A stretch of 64,000 bases of DNA. Origin: Bifidobacterium samirii. GTDB taxonomy: Bacteria > Actinomycetota > Actinomycetes > Actinomycetales > Bifidobacteriaceae. The notes below the pieces were generated by a model. That model had not been told where the DNA came from. It ran no database searches and was given only the letters and a program-made list of their open reading frames with translations. Below, one piece after another: positions 19,529-28,796 of the stretch (within the stretch, counting starts at the first letter, position 1; each line of letters begins with the position of its first letter). Location: positions 17,586 through 81,585 of the forward strand of contig NZ_QXGK01000011.1 of assembly GCF_003952945.1 (NCBI RefSeq). The letters are read 5' to 3'. A program made the position numbers and the translations under genes.

Positions 19529-22500
19529 GCGTGGTGCTCCAGGAGGGGTTTGAGGTATTGGCCGGTCCATGATTGGGGTTGCGCGGCGATGTGTTCGGGG
19601 GTTCCCTGGGCGATGATGGTGCCGCCGTTGTCGCCGCCTTCGGGGCCGAGGTCGATGATCCAGTCGGCGGTTTTGATGACGTCGAGGTTGTGTTCGATGA
19701 CGATGACGGTGTTGCCTTTGTCGACGAGTCCGTGGAGGACTTGGAGGAGTTTGCGCACGTCTTCGAAGTGGAGGCCGGTGGTGGGTTCGTCGAGGATGTA
19801 GACGGTGCGGCCGGTGGAGCGGCGTTGGAGTTCGGTGGCGAGTTTGACTCGTTGCGATTCGCCGCCGGAGAGGGTGGGTGCGCTTTGTCCGAGTCTGATG
19901 TACCCGAGGCCGACTTGGGTGAGGGTGTCGAGGTAGCGGGAGATGGCGGGGTGGGGTTTGAAGAAGCGGGCGGCTTCTTCGATGGGCATGTCGAGGATGT
20001 CGGCGACGTTTTTGCCGTTGTAGGTGACTTCGAGGGTTTCGCGGTTGTAGCGTTTGCCGTGGCAGGTTTCGCATTCGACGTAGACGTCGGGGAGGAAGTT
20101 CATTTCGATTTTGAGGGTGCCGTCGCCGTGGCATGCTTCGCAGCGGCCGCCTTTGACGTTGAAGGAGAATCGTCCGGGGCCGTAGCCGCGTACCTGGGCT
20201 TCGGGGGTTTTGGCGAGGAGGGTGCGGATCTTGTCCCAGACGCCGGTGTAGGTGGCGGGGTTGGATCGGGGGGTGCGGCCGATGGGGTTCTGGTCGACGT
20301 GGATGACCTTGTCGCATTGGTCGATGCCTTCGACGCGGGTGTGTTTGCCGGGTACGATGCGCGCGCCGTTGAGTCTGTTGGCGAGGGCCGGGTAGAGGAT
20401 CTGGTTGATGAGGGTGGATTTGCCGGATCCGGAGACGCCGGTGATGCAGGTGAGGATGCCGAGGGGGATGTCGGCGGTGATGTTGCGGAGGTTGTTCTCG
20501 CGTGCTCCGATGATGCGCAGGCTGCCGTTGCGGGGTTGGCGTCGGGTGGAGGGGGTGTCGATGGTGCGGCGGCCGGCGATGTAGTCGGCGGTGATGGACC
20601 GGGTGGCCTGGGTGAGTTTGGCGGCGGGGCCGGAGTAGGTGATGTGGCCGCCGTGTTCGCCGGCGCCGGGGCCGATGTCGACGAGCCAGTCGGCCTGTTC
20701 GATGGTGTCCTGGTCGTGTTCGACGACGATGAGGGTGTTGCCGAGGTCGCGCAGGTGGTGGAGGGTGCGGATGAGGCGGTCGTTGTCGCGCTGGTGGAGG
20801 CCGATGGAGGGTTCGTCGAGGACGTACATGACGCCGACGAGTCCGGAGCCGATCTGGGTGGCGAGGCGGATGCGCTGGGCTTCGCCGCCGGAGAGGGTCT
20901 TGGCGGCTCGCGAGAGGGTCAGGTAGTTGAGGCCGACGTCGTTGAGGAAGCCGAGCCGGGCGCGGATCTCCTTGAGGATCTCGCCGGCGATGTGGGCCTT
21001 GGCGCCTTCGAGGTCGAGGGTGTTGGCCCAGGTGAGGGCGTGTGCGGCGCTCATGTCGCAGACGTCGGCGATGGACCGGCCGTCGATGGTGACGGCGAGC
21101 ACTTCGGGGCGCAGGCGCCGCCCGTGGCAGGCCTGGCAGGGGACTTCGCGCATGTACGACTCGTAGTACTGCTTCATCTGGTCGGAGTCGGTCTCGTCGT
21201 GGCGGCGCATGAGGGTGCGCACGACGCCTTCGAATCCGGTGGAGTATTCGCGCATGCGCCCCCACCGGTTGCGGTAGGAGACGTTGACCTTGAAGTCCTT
21301 GCCGTACATGATGCTGTGGCGCACGTCGGCGCTCAGGTCCTGCCAGGGGGTGTCGAGGTCGAAGCCCATGTCGTGGCCGAGGCCTTCGAGGACGTGCCGG
21401 TAGTAGTCGCCGGTGCCCTTGGTCAGACCCCAGGGTTCGATGGCGCCCTCGTTGAGGGTCTTGGACGGGTCGGGGATGACGAGTTCGGGGTCGATCTCCA
21501 GCGAGTAGCCGATGCCGGTGCAGTCGGGGCAGGCGCCGTAGGGGGCATTGAACGAGAAGGTGCGCGGCTCGATCTCGTCGAGTTCGAGCTGGTGGCCTTC
21601 GGGGCAGGCGCGGTGTTCGCTGAACGGTCGGCGACGGTCGGGGTCGTCGGGGTCAAGGTCGACGTAGTCGGCGACCATGACGCCTTTGGCGAGCCGCAGC
21701 GCGGTCTCGACGGAGTCGGTGAGGCGCTGGCGGATGCCGTCCTTGACGACGAGACGGTCGATGACGACCTCGATGGTGTGCTTCTTCTGCTTGGCGAGCG
21801 TGATGTCGTCGCTCAATTGGACCATGCTCCCGTCGATGAGGGCGCGCGCGTACCCGTCGGAGCGCAGCAGGTCGATGAGGTCCGCGAACTCGCCCTTGCG
21901 ACCGCGCACGACGGGCGCGAGGATCTGGAAGCGGGTGCGCTCCGGCGCGTCCAGGAGCGCGTCGACCATCTGCTGCGGGGTCTGGGCGGCGACGGGTCGT
22001 CCGCATTCGGGGCAGTGGGGTTCGCCGATGCGCGCGTACAGGAGACGCAGATAGTCGTAGATCTCGGTGATGGTGCCGACGGTGGAGCGCGGATTGCGGT
22101 TCGTGGTCTTCTGGTCGATCGACACGGCCGGGCTCAGGCCCTCGATGAAGTCGACGTCGGGCTTGTCCATCTGGCCGAGGAACTGGCGCGCGTACGCGGA
22201 CAGGGATTCGACGTAGCGGCGCTGGCCCTCGGCGAACAGCGTGTCGAACGCGAGCGACGACTTGCCCGATCCGGACAGGCCGGTGAACACGACCATCCGG
22301 TTGCGCGGGATCTGCAGGTCCACGTTCTGCAGATTGTGTTCGCGCGCACCCTGGACGGTGATCTTCAGGTCGTTGGGGATGCGTGAGATGTCGGCGACGA
22401 GCGCGCCGTCGGGCGTGTGGCGCAGGGGCGCTCTGCGGATCTCGCGTTCGAGGTAGGCGTCGCCGCCCATGATGCGTTCGACGACGGGCGCGCCCGCGTC

Positions 22501-22542
22501 GTGCCCCGTGCCGGTCCGTCCCGTCCGCTTCGTCGTGCCCAT
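19525..22542 (-). CDS. uvrA: Excinuclease ABC subunit A
   Basis: DNA damage sensor ATPase of nucleotide excision repair, 1005 residues. Two ABC domains are seen: Walker [19 protein letters not shown] then [12 protein letters not shown], and [15 protein letters not shown] then [12 protein letters not shown] with [12 protein letters not shown]. Zinc-finger cysteines occur in CPECG and [20 protein letters not shown]. An ATG at 22542 with GGAAGGAC upstream is preferred; the open frame to 22680 crosses the LexA box, which belongs to the promoter. The gene is first in a uvrA-uvrC operon. Confidence 0.95.
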   Translation of the reverse strand: MGTTKRTGRTGTGHDAGAPVVERIMGGDAYLEREIRRAPLRHTPDGALVADISRIPNDLKITVQGAREHNLQNVDLQIPRNRMVVFTGLSGSGKSSLAFDTLFAEGQRRYVESLSAYARQFLGQMDKPDVDFIEGLSPAVSIDQKTTNRNPRSTVGTITEIYDYLRLLYARIGEPHCPECGRPVAAQTPQQMVDALLDAPERTRFQILAPVVRGRKGEFADLIDLLRSDGYARALIDGSMVQLSDDITLAKQKKHTIEVVIDRLVVKDGIRQRLTDSVETALRLAKGVMVADYVDLDPDDPDRRRPFSEHRACPEGHQLELDEIEPRTFSFNAPYGACPDCTGIGYSLEIDPELVIPDPSKTLNEGAIEPWGLTKGTGDYYRHVLEGLGHDMGFDLDTPWQDLSADVRHSIMYGKDFKVNVSYRNRWGRMREYSTGFEGVVRTLMRRHDETDSDQMKQYYESYMREVPCQACHGRRLRPEVLAVTIDGRSIADVCDMSAAHALTWANTLDLEGAKAHIAGEILKEIRARLGFLNDVGLNYLTLSRAAKTLSGGEAQRIRLATQIGSGLVGVMYVLDEPSIGLHQRDNDRLIRTLHHLRDLGNTLIVVEHDQDTIEQADWLVDIGPGAGEHGGHITYSGPAAKLTQATRSITADYIAGRRTIDTPSTRRQPRNGSLRIIGARENNLRNITADIPLGILTCITGVSGSGKSTLINQILYPALANRLNGARIVPGKHTRVEGIDQCDKVIHVDQNPIGRTPRSNPATYTGVWDKIRTLLAKTPEAQVRGYGPGRFSFNVKGGRCEACHGDGTLKIEMNFLPDVYVECETCHGKRYNRETLEVTYNGKNVADILDMPIEEAARFFKPHPAISRYLDTLTQVGLGYIRLGQSAPTLSGGESQRVKLATELQRRSTGRTVYILDEPTTGLHFEDVRKLLQVLHGLVDKGNTVIVIEHNLDVIKTADWIIDLGPEGGDNGGTIIAQGTPEHIAAQPQSWTGQYLKPLLEHHA

Positions 22543-22621
22543 GCCGTGTCCGTCCTTCCGGGGCGTGCGCCCTGTCGTCGTCGTGATGGGTTCCACGGTA
22601 GCGCGTCCCGTCGTCATCGGT

Positions 22622-22637
22622 TCGAACGTTTGTTCGA
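22622..22637. promoter_or_regulatory. LexA (SOS) box upstream of uvrA
   Basis: TCGAACGTTTGTTCGA is a perfect match to the actinobacterial SOS box TCGAAC-N4-GTTCGA. It lies 80 bases upstream of the chosen uvrA start and 110 bases before the divergent MFS gene. LexA repression of uvrA-uvrC, relieved by DNA damage, is inferred from established knowledge of this site. Confidence 0.85.
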
Positions 22638-22747
22638 TGCCGGAGCGCGGTGCGGCATGCGGCCGGCGCGACACGCGCACGGCGTGTTCGCGGCGCGCGT
22701 CTACACTGTCCGGTGACCTTTTTGCCTTCAGAGAAGTTGGGAGTCAT

Positions 22748-23977
22748 ATGTCGTTTGCAGGTAGGAGCCGCGCGCAGGCCGAGGACATGCGCCATTACGC
22801 GGGGCTGGCGGTGTTCTCGTCGGCCGTGGGGCACGCGCTGGACGGATTGGACCTGATGATCCTCGGGTTCGCGATGTCGGGCATCATGGCGAGCTTCGGC
22901 GTGGACCGCACGACCGCGGGCACGCTGACCACGGTCACGCTGGCCGGCGCGTTCCTGGGCGGTCTGGCGTTCGGCCGCATGGCCGACCGGTACGGCCGCA
23001 TCCGCGTGCTGACGTATTCGGTCGTGTTCTTCGGCGTGTTCACGCTGCTGTCGGCGTTCGCACCGAACTTCGCGACGATGGCCCTGTTCCGCTTCCTCGC
23101 GGGCGTGGGCATCGGCGCCGAGTTCGGTATCGGCATGGCGATCGCGTCGGAGGCGTCCAGTCCGGAGAACCGTGCGAAGGCGACCAGCGGCGTAGGCCTG
23201 GGCTTCCAGGTGGGCGTGCTGGCCGCGTCGCTGATGAGCGCGCCGATCATCACCGCGTTCGGCTGGAGAGGCCTGTTCGCCGTGGGCATCGTGCCCGCGG
23301 TCGTGGCGATCGCGATCCGCGCGTTCGTGCCCGAACCGCCCTTGTACGTGCGGTCGCGCGAATCGCAGGAGGAGCGCGGTTCGCTGCGCGGCCTGTTCGC
23401 GACGCCGGAGCGCACGCGCCATTCGATCGCGATCATCATCCTGTGCGCGGTGCAGAACTGCGGCTACTTCGGCATCATGACGTGGCTGCCGAGCTATCTG
23501 AACACCGAACTGGACCTGTCGCTCACGTCGACTGGCCTGTGGACCGCGGTCACGGTGCTGGGCATGATGCTGGGCATCTCCGTGTTCGGCTTCCTCGCGG
23601 ACCATCTGGGTCGCCGTCCCGCGTTCTGGATCTTCCAGGTCGGCGCCGCCGTCATGGTCGTCGCCTACAGTCTGCTGTCCGATCCGACGATGCTGCTCGT
23701 GGGCGGTTTCTTCATGGGCATGTTCGCCAACGGCATGATCGGCGGCTACGGCGCGCTTATCTCGGAACTGTATCCGACGAGCCTGCGCGCCACCGCGCAG
23801 ACCGCCCTGTACAACACGGGCCGGTTCATCGGCGGCGGCCTGGGTCCGGTCGCGATCGCCGCGATCGCCGACGGGCACGGGTTCGCGACCGCGATCGGCG
23901 CGATCTCGCTGATCTACGCGGTCGCGTTCGTCACGATGTTCCTCGTGCCCGAACGCAAGGGCGCCGCCCTCGAATAA
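22748..23977 (+). CDS. MFS transporter, AAHS-like (aromatic acid or sugar/H+ symporter type)
   Basis: Twelve-helix major facilitator, 409 residues. The signature after helix 2 is GRMADRYGRIRVL, and the repeat in the second half is GFLADHLGRRPAFW. DGLDLMILGF in helix 1 resembles the DGxD motif of the aromatic acid:H+ symporter family. PENRAKATS and PTSLRATAQ are the matched inter-domain loops. The substrate is unknown; a niacin, benzoate-like or other small acid is possible. The ATG at 22748 follows GGGAG. It is divergent from uvrA and followed by a terminator. Confidence 0.86.
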   Translation: MSFAGRSRAQAEDMRHYAGLAVFSSAVGHALDGLDLMILGFAMSGIMASFGVDRTTAGTLTTVTLAGAFLGGLAFGRMADRYGRIRVLTYSVVFFGVFTLLSAFAPNFATMALFRFLAGVGIGAEFGIGMAIASEASSPENRAKATSGVGLGFQVGVLAASLMSAPIITAFGWRGLFAVGIVPAVVAIAIRAFVPEPPLYVRSRESQEERGSLRGLFATPERTRHSIAIIILCAVQNCGYFGIMTWLPSYLNTELDLSLTSTGLWTAVTVLGMMLGISVFGFLADHLGRRPAFWIFQVGAAVMVVAYSLLSDPTMLLVGGFFMGMFANGMIGGYGALISELYPTSLRATAQTALYNTGRFIGGGLGPVAIAAIADGHGFATAIGAISLIYAVAFVTMFLVPERKGAALE

Positions 23978-24006
23978 GGCTCCGCTCCCCCCATGGGACG
24001 CCTCTG

Positions 24007-24046
24007 ATGCCGGCCCGGCGGAACACCGTTTCCGCCGGGCCGGCAT
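24007..24046 (+). terminator. Terminator after the MFS gene
   Basis: A 16-base perfect inverted repeat (24007-24022 and 24031-24046) with an eight-base loop, 29 bases past the MFS stop. GC-rich, with no clear U-tract. Confidence 0.75.
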
Positions 24047-24100
24047 CGTCGTTTCCGGAGGATGCGCGCCGACGGCGGACGAGCGCGTATCATGGCGTGC

Positions 24101-24970
24101 ATGAGCAACACCTTCATTCTGCGCACGCTCGCCAACGACGCCGGCACGGCCATGGTGAGCGACCACGGCGCGCATCTGACACTCTGGAAGCCCGCATCCC
24201 AGTCCACGCCCGTCGTCTGGCAGCCCAAGTCGATCTATCTGGGCGAGGAGACGGCGATCCGCGGCGGCATCCCCGTGATCTTCCCCTGGTTCAACGGCGG
24301 CTACGCGCACGGCGAGCCTACCGCCAAGAAGCCCAAGCACGGGTTCGCGCGCGTCTCTGCATGGACGCTCGACGAGGACACCCTCACCGACGCGCACGCC
24401 CGGTACACGCTCGACTCCTCGACCATCGCGCAGGAGCTGCTCGACCGGTTCATCTCCGGCCCCGACCCACATTTCTACGCCGAACTCGACATCCACGCCG
24501 CGGACACGCTCGGCGTGACCCTGCGCGTGGAGAACACCGGTGACACGCCGATCGAATACGAGGCCGCGCTGCACACCTACTTCCAGGTCAGCGACGTGAC
24601 CCGCACGCGCGTCGCCGGACTCGAGCACGCCACCTACCTGGACGGCACCAAGCCGGACTTCCCCGTCTGCCAGCAGGGCGACGATCCGGTCGCGTTCGAC
24701 GGGACCGTGCTCGACCGCATCTACTACTCCGAGGACGAGCTGCGCATCGAGGACGAGGCGCTCGGCCGCACCATCGTCGTCGGCAAGACCGGCTCCCCGC
24801 AGACCGTGGTCTGGAACCCCGGCCAGGAGGGCGGCGACAGGATGGCCGACATGCGCGCGGGCGAATGGCGCGACTTCGTGTGCGTCGAGGCCGCCGCCAA
24901 CCGCGACCGTCCGATCGTGCTCGCCCCGGGCGAATCGCACACGATCGGCCAGAGCGTGCGCGTCGCATGA
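24101..24970 (+). CDS. D-hexose-6-phosphate mutarotase (aldose 1-epimerase family)
   Basis: Predicted to interconvert alpha and beta anomers of glucose 6-phosphate or related sugars. The 289-residue beta-sandwich protein has the family segments GGIPVIFPWF, KHGFARVSAW with the catalytic-region His, TYFQVSDV, and VVWNPG near the end. The ATG at 24101 was chosen by homology and the stop overlaps the next gene (ATGA). The exact sugar is inferred from family behaviour only. Confidence 0.88.
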   Translation: MSNTFILRTLANDAGTAMVSDHGAHLTLWKPASQSTPVVWQPKSIYLGEETAIRGGIPVIFPWFNGGYAHGEPTAKKPKHGFARVSAWTLDEDTLTDAHARYTLDSSTIAQELLDRFISGPDPHFYAELDIHAADTLGVTLRVENTGDTPIEYEAALHTYFQVSDVTRTRVAGLEHATYLDGTKPDFPVCQQGDDPVAFDGTVLDRIYYSEDELRIEDEALGRTIVVGKTGSPQTVVWNPGQEGGDRMADMRAGEWRDFVCVEAAANRDRPIVLAPGESHTIGQSVRVA

Positions 24971-25332
24971 GCGGGTTCGTCTCCCGCTGGCTCGTGCTGA
25001 CCATCGCCGCGGGCGTCATGGTCGCGATCCTGCCCGGCATGCACGCGGTCGGCGACCCGCCCATCCTGGGCGTCGCCGCGTTCGCCCTGTTCATGGCGTT
25101 GATCAACGCGTCGATCAAACCCGTCGTCCACCTGCTCGCCCTGCCGTTGTCGATCATGTCGCTGGGGCTGTTCGCGCTGGTCGTCAACTGGATGTTCATG
25201 GAACTGGCGTCATGGCTCGCCCTGACCCTGTTCGACGTGGGCGTCGTCATCCACGGGTTCTGGTGGTCCGTGATCGGCTCGCTCGTCATGGCCGTCGTCT
25301 CCGGCATCGTCGGCTCCGTCATCGGCGAATAG
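24967..25332 (+). CDS. Phage-holin superfamily IV membrane protein
   Basis: Small four-helix membrane protein, 121 residues, of the widespread actinobacterial 4-TMS holin-like family (PF04020 type). Hydrophobic stretches are about residues 6-24, 33-52, 56-80 and 95-118, with the family feature NASIKPVVHLLALPLSIMSLG. Despite the family name there is no phage context. Its start overlaps the mutarotase stop, so the two are co-expressed; the role is unknown. Confidence 0.82.
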   Translation: MSGFVSRWLVLTIAAGVMVAILPGMHAVGDPPILGVAAFALFMALINASIKPVVHLLALPLSIMSLGLFALVVNWMFMELASWLALTLFDVGVVIHGFWWSVIGSLVMAVVSGIVGSVIGE

Positions 25333-25383
25333 CCGGTTTCGCCGCCACCGGAGCAGTCGGCGGCACCGAAGAAGGCCGTCGTT

Positions 25384-25434
25384 ATGCTGATGGGCCGCTT
25401 TCGGGATCATTCCCCGAAAGCGGCCCATCAGCAT
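25384..25434. terminator. Bidirectional terminator between convergent genes
   Basis: A 22-base perfect inverted repeat (25384-25405 and 25413-25434) with a seven-base loop. It lies between the plus-strand holin-like gene and the minus-strand CMD gene and can serve both. Confidence 0.85.
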
Positions 25435-25481
25435 ATCCACGACCGTGATTCCGACCGCATGCCGGAGGACCGCACATCCGG

Positions 25482-26240
25482 TCAGGCCTGCATGGCCTTG
25501 GCGGCCTCGCCGATGCAGCGGATCGCGTTGAGCGTGCGCGGATAGCCGAGGTACGGCATGCACTGGGAGACGACCGCGATCAGGAACGCGCGGTCGTTGC
25601 CGACGCGCATGTTGCCCATCGCATGGCTGGTCAGCTGCGGCTCGCACCCGCCCTGCGCGGCCAGGAAGCACAGGGTGATCATCTCGCGCCGGCGATGGTC
25701 GAGGCCGGTGCGCGTGTAGTAGTCGCCGAAGCAGTTGCCTGACAGCCACCGGTTGATATGACGCGTCTCCTCCGGTCCGGACTGCGCGAACCCGCGCATA
25801 TGGTCGCCGAAGATCGCGACCTGCGCGTCCTCGCCGGCCTGCACGCGCGTGGCCGGCGAGGTCGTCGCCTGACCGGCCAGCGGCAGTGCGACGCCGCGTT
25901 CCTTGAGGATTTCGTTCGTGCGAGTCACGAACGGCAGCACGCGGCCCACGCCCAGGTACGCGGTCGCCTGGTAGACGATCTCCTTGGCCTCGACCGGCGT
26001 GACGCCCGCGTCCAGCGCCTCGCCCAGCTCATGCGCGTACGCGTCGAGGCCCTGGCATCCGATCAGCGCGGACAGCACCGCCATCGCGCGCGTGCGCTCA
26101 TCCAGGTCCGGATGGTTCGCACCGGGTTCATTGCGCACCTCGCCGCGCATGAACGCGGCCAGGAACCCCGCATACTCCGGGTCCGAGGCCGCCAGACCGT
26201 ACAGGCCGCCGTCCTCGACGGGCATGCTCTCATCGCACAT
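25482..26240 (-). CDS. Carboxymuconolactone decarboxylase-family protein with two CMD domains
   Basis: A 252-residue protein with a duplicated CMD fold. The N-terminal half has ERTRAMAVLSALIGCQGLDAY and GVTPVEAKEIVYQATAYLG; the second half has RREMITLCFLAAQGGCEPQLTSHAMGN. The AhpD-type CxxC redox pair is not visible, so peroxidase reductase activity is doubtful. Related proteins act as gamma-carboxymuconolactone decarboxylases or unknown oxidoreductases. The ATG at 26240 is preferred over 26282, which adds a basic non-homologous stretch. A possible promoter (TTGTAC and TACAGT on the minus strand) lies at 26292-26322. Confidence 0.83.
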   Translation of the reverse strand: MCDESMPVEDGGLYGLAASDPEYAGFLAAFMRGEVRNEPGANHPDLDERTRAMAVLSALIGCQGLDAYAHELGEALDAGVTPVEAKEIVYQATAYLGVGRVLPFVTRTNEILKERGVALPLAGQATTSPATRVQAGEDAQVAIFGDHMRGFAQSGPEETRHINRWLSGNCFGDYYTRTGLDHRRREMITLCFLAAQGGCEPQLTSHAMGNMRVGNDRAFLIAVVSQCMPYLGYPRTLNAIRCIGEAAKAMQA

Positions 26241-26340
26241 CGTGAATCCTCGATTCTCCACGCGCCGCCCCATGCGGCGCACCCGGCTCCCACTGTAGGA
26301 ACCTCAAGCGCTCGAAGTACAATCCCGGCACGCTCCGTGA

Positions 26341-26372
26341 GTCGCCTGTCTTCCATGTGGCAGACAGGCGAC
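26341..26372 (-). terminator. Hairpin after the restriction endonuclease gene
   Basis: An 11-base perfect stem (GTCGCCTGTCT at 26341-26351 with 26362-26372), ten-base loop, 53 bases past the endonuclease stop. It lacks a U-tract. Confidence 0.55.
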
Positions 26373-26424
26373 ACCGTCATACTCAGCCCGCACCTAAATC
26401 GGACTCGTAGGACCGGATTGGGCG

Positions 26425-27414
26425 TCACTCGTCGGCGGGCCACCAGATGCGCGTGAGCGGCAAAAGTGCCCTCGTGCCCGGCTCCATCCTGTCATATGCT
26501 TCGGTATACAGACGTGCGAAATCGTCTAGGTTCACCAGACGGACGGGAATATTCGCTCGATCCGCTTCATAGCGGGCCTCTCGACTGAATCCTCCGGTGC
26601 TCACGTACAATCCACGGTCACCGTCACGGAGTCCGGCCACAAATGCGCGCACCTCCTGAGCACCCATCGAATGCTGCCGATGTTTGACCTCAACGATGAT
26701 ACGGGGAGGTTCCATTCCCAGCGGGTCGGGGCCGGCGATGATGTCACGGCCGCCATCAGCTCCCTTTGGAGTGACGGACGCATGATAGCCGAGCGCCCTG
26801 AGAAGTCCCGCGGTCAATAGCTCCATATCGGCCCATCCGAGCTCGCGTATCCGGTCCTTGATACGTTCAATGCCGTCATCGTATGACGCAAATATGGCGT
26901 CCGTCATCGCTTCGTCCGAGTCATCTCCGTCTCGGGATTCGGAATCCGCGACCGGTTGCTCCGATTCGAGCTCCTTGAGCACTTCGTCTTTGACTTTGAA
27001 TATCGTGGTAATGGACCCTAAGGAGTTCTTCGCACTGCCGGACAAATCGTCCCGGTTTTTGTCCGATGTCCACTTGACGGTTCTGACATAGCTTGCGGAG
27101 TCGTCGTCCTCGACGGGAACGCAGTCACCCGTTACTTCGCCGATGTGGTATTTACGTTCGGCTGGATCGTACAGCACGATAGTGCTGCCTTCCTTCATAT
27201 CCTGGGCGAAATGCCAAGACTGGCCAACGGCCGCCCCCACTTGGTTCGAGCTCGCCGACGGCTGCATCTCACGATACGTGTCCTTGAGCTCGTCCCGGGT
27301 CATACGGGTTATGTCCTGCCCCTTGTAATCCCATCCGATGCCGATCAGTCCACGGTCCACCCAGTCGGCGGCGTACACGCCGCCCCTTCCGGCCCGAATC
27401 ATCCAAGCAGTCAT
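26425..27414 (-). CDS. Mrr-type restriction endonuclease (COG4127-like)
   Basis: Predicted modification-dependent or solitary restriction nuclease, 329 residues. The N-terminal 130 residues (MTAWMIRAGRGGVYAADWV, WHFAQDMKEGSTIVLY) resemble the EVE/PUA-like module of COG4127 proteins, thought to read modified bases. The C-terminal Mrr catalytic domain shows ALGYHASVTPKGADGGRDII with the metal-binding Asp, and IIVEVKHRQ with the E-x-K pair. A charged linker separates them. No methyltransferase is adjacent, which favours a type IV role. It is probably an acquired defence gene. Confidence 0.87.
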   Translation of the reverse strand: MTAWMIRAGRGGVYAADWVDRGLIGIGWDYKGQDITRMTRDELKDTYREMQPSASSNQVGAAVGQSWHFAQDMKEGSTIVLYDPAERKYHIGEVTGDCVPVEDDDSASYVRTVKWTSDKNRDDLSGSAKNSLGSITTIFKVKDEVLKELESEQPVADSESRDGDDSDEAMTDAIFASYDDGIERIKDRIRELGWADMELLTAGLLRALGYHASVTPKGADGGRDIIAGPDPLGMEPPRIIVEVKHRQHSMGAQEVRAFVAGLRDGDRGLYVSTGGFSREARYEADRANIPVRLVNLDDFARLYTEAYDRMEPGTRALLPLTRIWWPADE

Positions 27415-27716
27415 CGTCTTGTCCTTTCGTCCTCATCGACCATATCGAATGACTTTGTTTTTCATCATAGAGAACCGCCATTCCCACAGTGCCGGCTCTC
27501 GCAATCTGATAATACTCCTTCCTGGTCGTCAATCACTGGAGCGCTTCTGAAGTAGCTTGGTTTTGTTCCATCTCTGCTATGAGACGGAACAAAACCAGGT
27601 CACATCAGATTGCCTGCGAATAAATCACCAATCACAAATTGGACGCAGCCTCACGAGACAATGTCTCCAAGTGCGTACCTACGATAGATTCATGACCCAT
27701 TCAGCGTGGTAACAGG
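27415..27716. other. AT-richer intergenic region between two minus-strand genes
   Basis: About 300 bases with visibly lower GC than the flanks. It holds the endonuclease upstream region on the left and a terminator hairpin at 27558-27597. No open frame with a ribosome site and no tRNA-like structure was seen. It probably marks a join in the accessory island. Confidence 0.6.
27558..27597 (-). terminator. Terminator after the DUF1287 gene
   Basis: TGGTTTTGTTCC at 27558-27569 pairs perfectly with 27586-27597, and inner TCTC/GAGA bases extend the stem. On the minus strand the hairpin ends with a U-containing arm. Confidence 0.7.
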
Positions 27717-28550
27717 TCACTGCCCCCACGCGCGCAGCACGTCGGCGGGGATACGGGACGCGTCGAACCGGTACCGGCCGGTGACGGTCATGTGGGTATG
27801 GAACGCCAGATAGTCGTTCTCGCGATGCTTCTGCCCCATGTTGTGGATGATGTACGGCAGGCCGTCCTCGTCGCGCCGGTCGGACACGACGCCGATGTGC
27901 CTCGTATGCTCGAACACGACGATGTCTCCGCCGTTCCAGTCACCCAGATCGGCCGGATCGACCGACGTGGACAACGAGACCGCGTACCGGGAGAGGAACA
28001 CGTCGAGCACGCCGGTGCGCCGGAAGTCGATGTTCGGATCGGGCGACGACACGACCTGCGCGTACGCGTCCGGATGGGCGGCGATGTCCGAGTCGACCAT
28101 CGCCTTGAGATCGTATCCGGCGTCGCGCATCGCACGCCACACCACGTCGGTGCACGCACCCCGGTCGTCCGGCGGATACCAGCCCTCGTAGTAGCCGCCG
28201 TCGTACGCGGGCATGGTCTGCGCATCCTTGCGAGCGCCGTCGAGGATGTCCGTGTAGTCGTCTACGCCGTCCCCGTCGAAATCGACCGGCGAGACGACCG
28301 ACGGATACCGTTCGGACGCCTCGTTTTGCGGCATCGTCTCCCCCGCCGGGCGCAGCATCGTCTCGATATGGCCCGCCGCGGCACCCGCGAGCGCCCCGGG
28401 TCGCATGCCGTGCGTGTGTTCCCATAGGAGTGTGCCGCCTGCGGCCGTGCCTAGGACGAGGATGGTGGCGGTCAGTGCGGCGACGGCGCGGGTGCGTCGG
28501 CGTTGCCGTCGTTGTGCGAGCGCCGTGTGTTGGCTGATGTGTTGTGCCAT
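27717..28550 (-). CDS. DUF1287 domain protein, membrane-anchored
   Basis: A 277-residue protein with a basic N-terminus, one transmembrane segment (about residues 22-44, AVAALTATILVLGTAAGGTLLW) and an outside domain. The domain fits DUF1287: YYEGWYPPDDRGACTDVVWRAM, then SSPDPNIDFRR, LDVFLSRYA and WNGGDIVVFEHTRHIGVVSD. The Cys-Thr-Asp and downstream His residues look like an NlpC/P60-like papain-fold triad, so a cell-wall peptidase or amidase role is possible but unproven. DGDGVDDYTD near residue 93 resembles a calcium loop. A candidate promoter, TGAAGA-17-CATAAT, ends near 28614. Confidence 0.8.
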   Translation of the reverse strand: MAQHISQHTALAQRRQRRRTRAVAALTATILVLGTAAGGTLLWEHTHGMRPGALAGAAAGHIETMLRPAGETMPQNEASERYPSVVSPVDFDGDGVDDYTDILDGARKDAQTMPAYDGGYYEGWYPPDDRGACTDVVWRAMRDAGYDLKAMVDSDIAAHPDAYAQVVSSPDPNIDFRRTGVLDVFLSRYAVSLSTSVDPADLGDWNGGDIVVFEHTRHIGVVSDRRDEDGLPYIIHNMGQKHRENDYLAFHTHMTVTGRYRFDASRIPADVLRAWGQ

Positions 28551-28721
28551 GTCCGCCTACCCCTCCCGAGGCCTGTCTCATATGTGTGCAGACCTTCTTC
28601 TAGACCGCGTTCCATTATGGTCTCGTGTCATGCGCGTCTTCATGAGCGGGGACAATGAGCGCGGTTCCTTCACGCAGATGATGATTTGGGATGATTCTCA
28701 AGAATGGGGGTAGGAAACCAT

Positions 28722-28787
28722 TTACGAGCGTTGCCGCTTGCTCTCGTTCTCCTGAGGGTCCAAGAGTTGCCTCGGGTTCGACACAGC
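28722..28787 (-). pseudogene. 3' remnant of an XRE-type regulator gene
   Basis: On the minus strand this stretch reads SAVSNPRQLLDPQENE and continues to a TAA at the left end. It matches the C-terminal tail HVSNPRKLLEPEGG of the XRE gene at 29.6 kb. At DNA level 16 bases (CCTCGGGTTCGACACA) are identical at 28770-28785 and 29593-29608. A stop codon lies a few codons upstream and no HTH is left, so this looks like the end of a deleted second copy. Confidence 0.6.
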
Positions 28788-28796
28788 AGAAGACAG

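Noticed and set aside
24967-25332. Holin-family protein taken as a prophage trace
   Set aside because: The family is a common chromosomal membrane protein in actinobacteria, and no integrase, lysin or phage structural gene is nearby.
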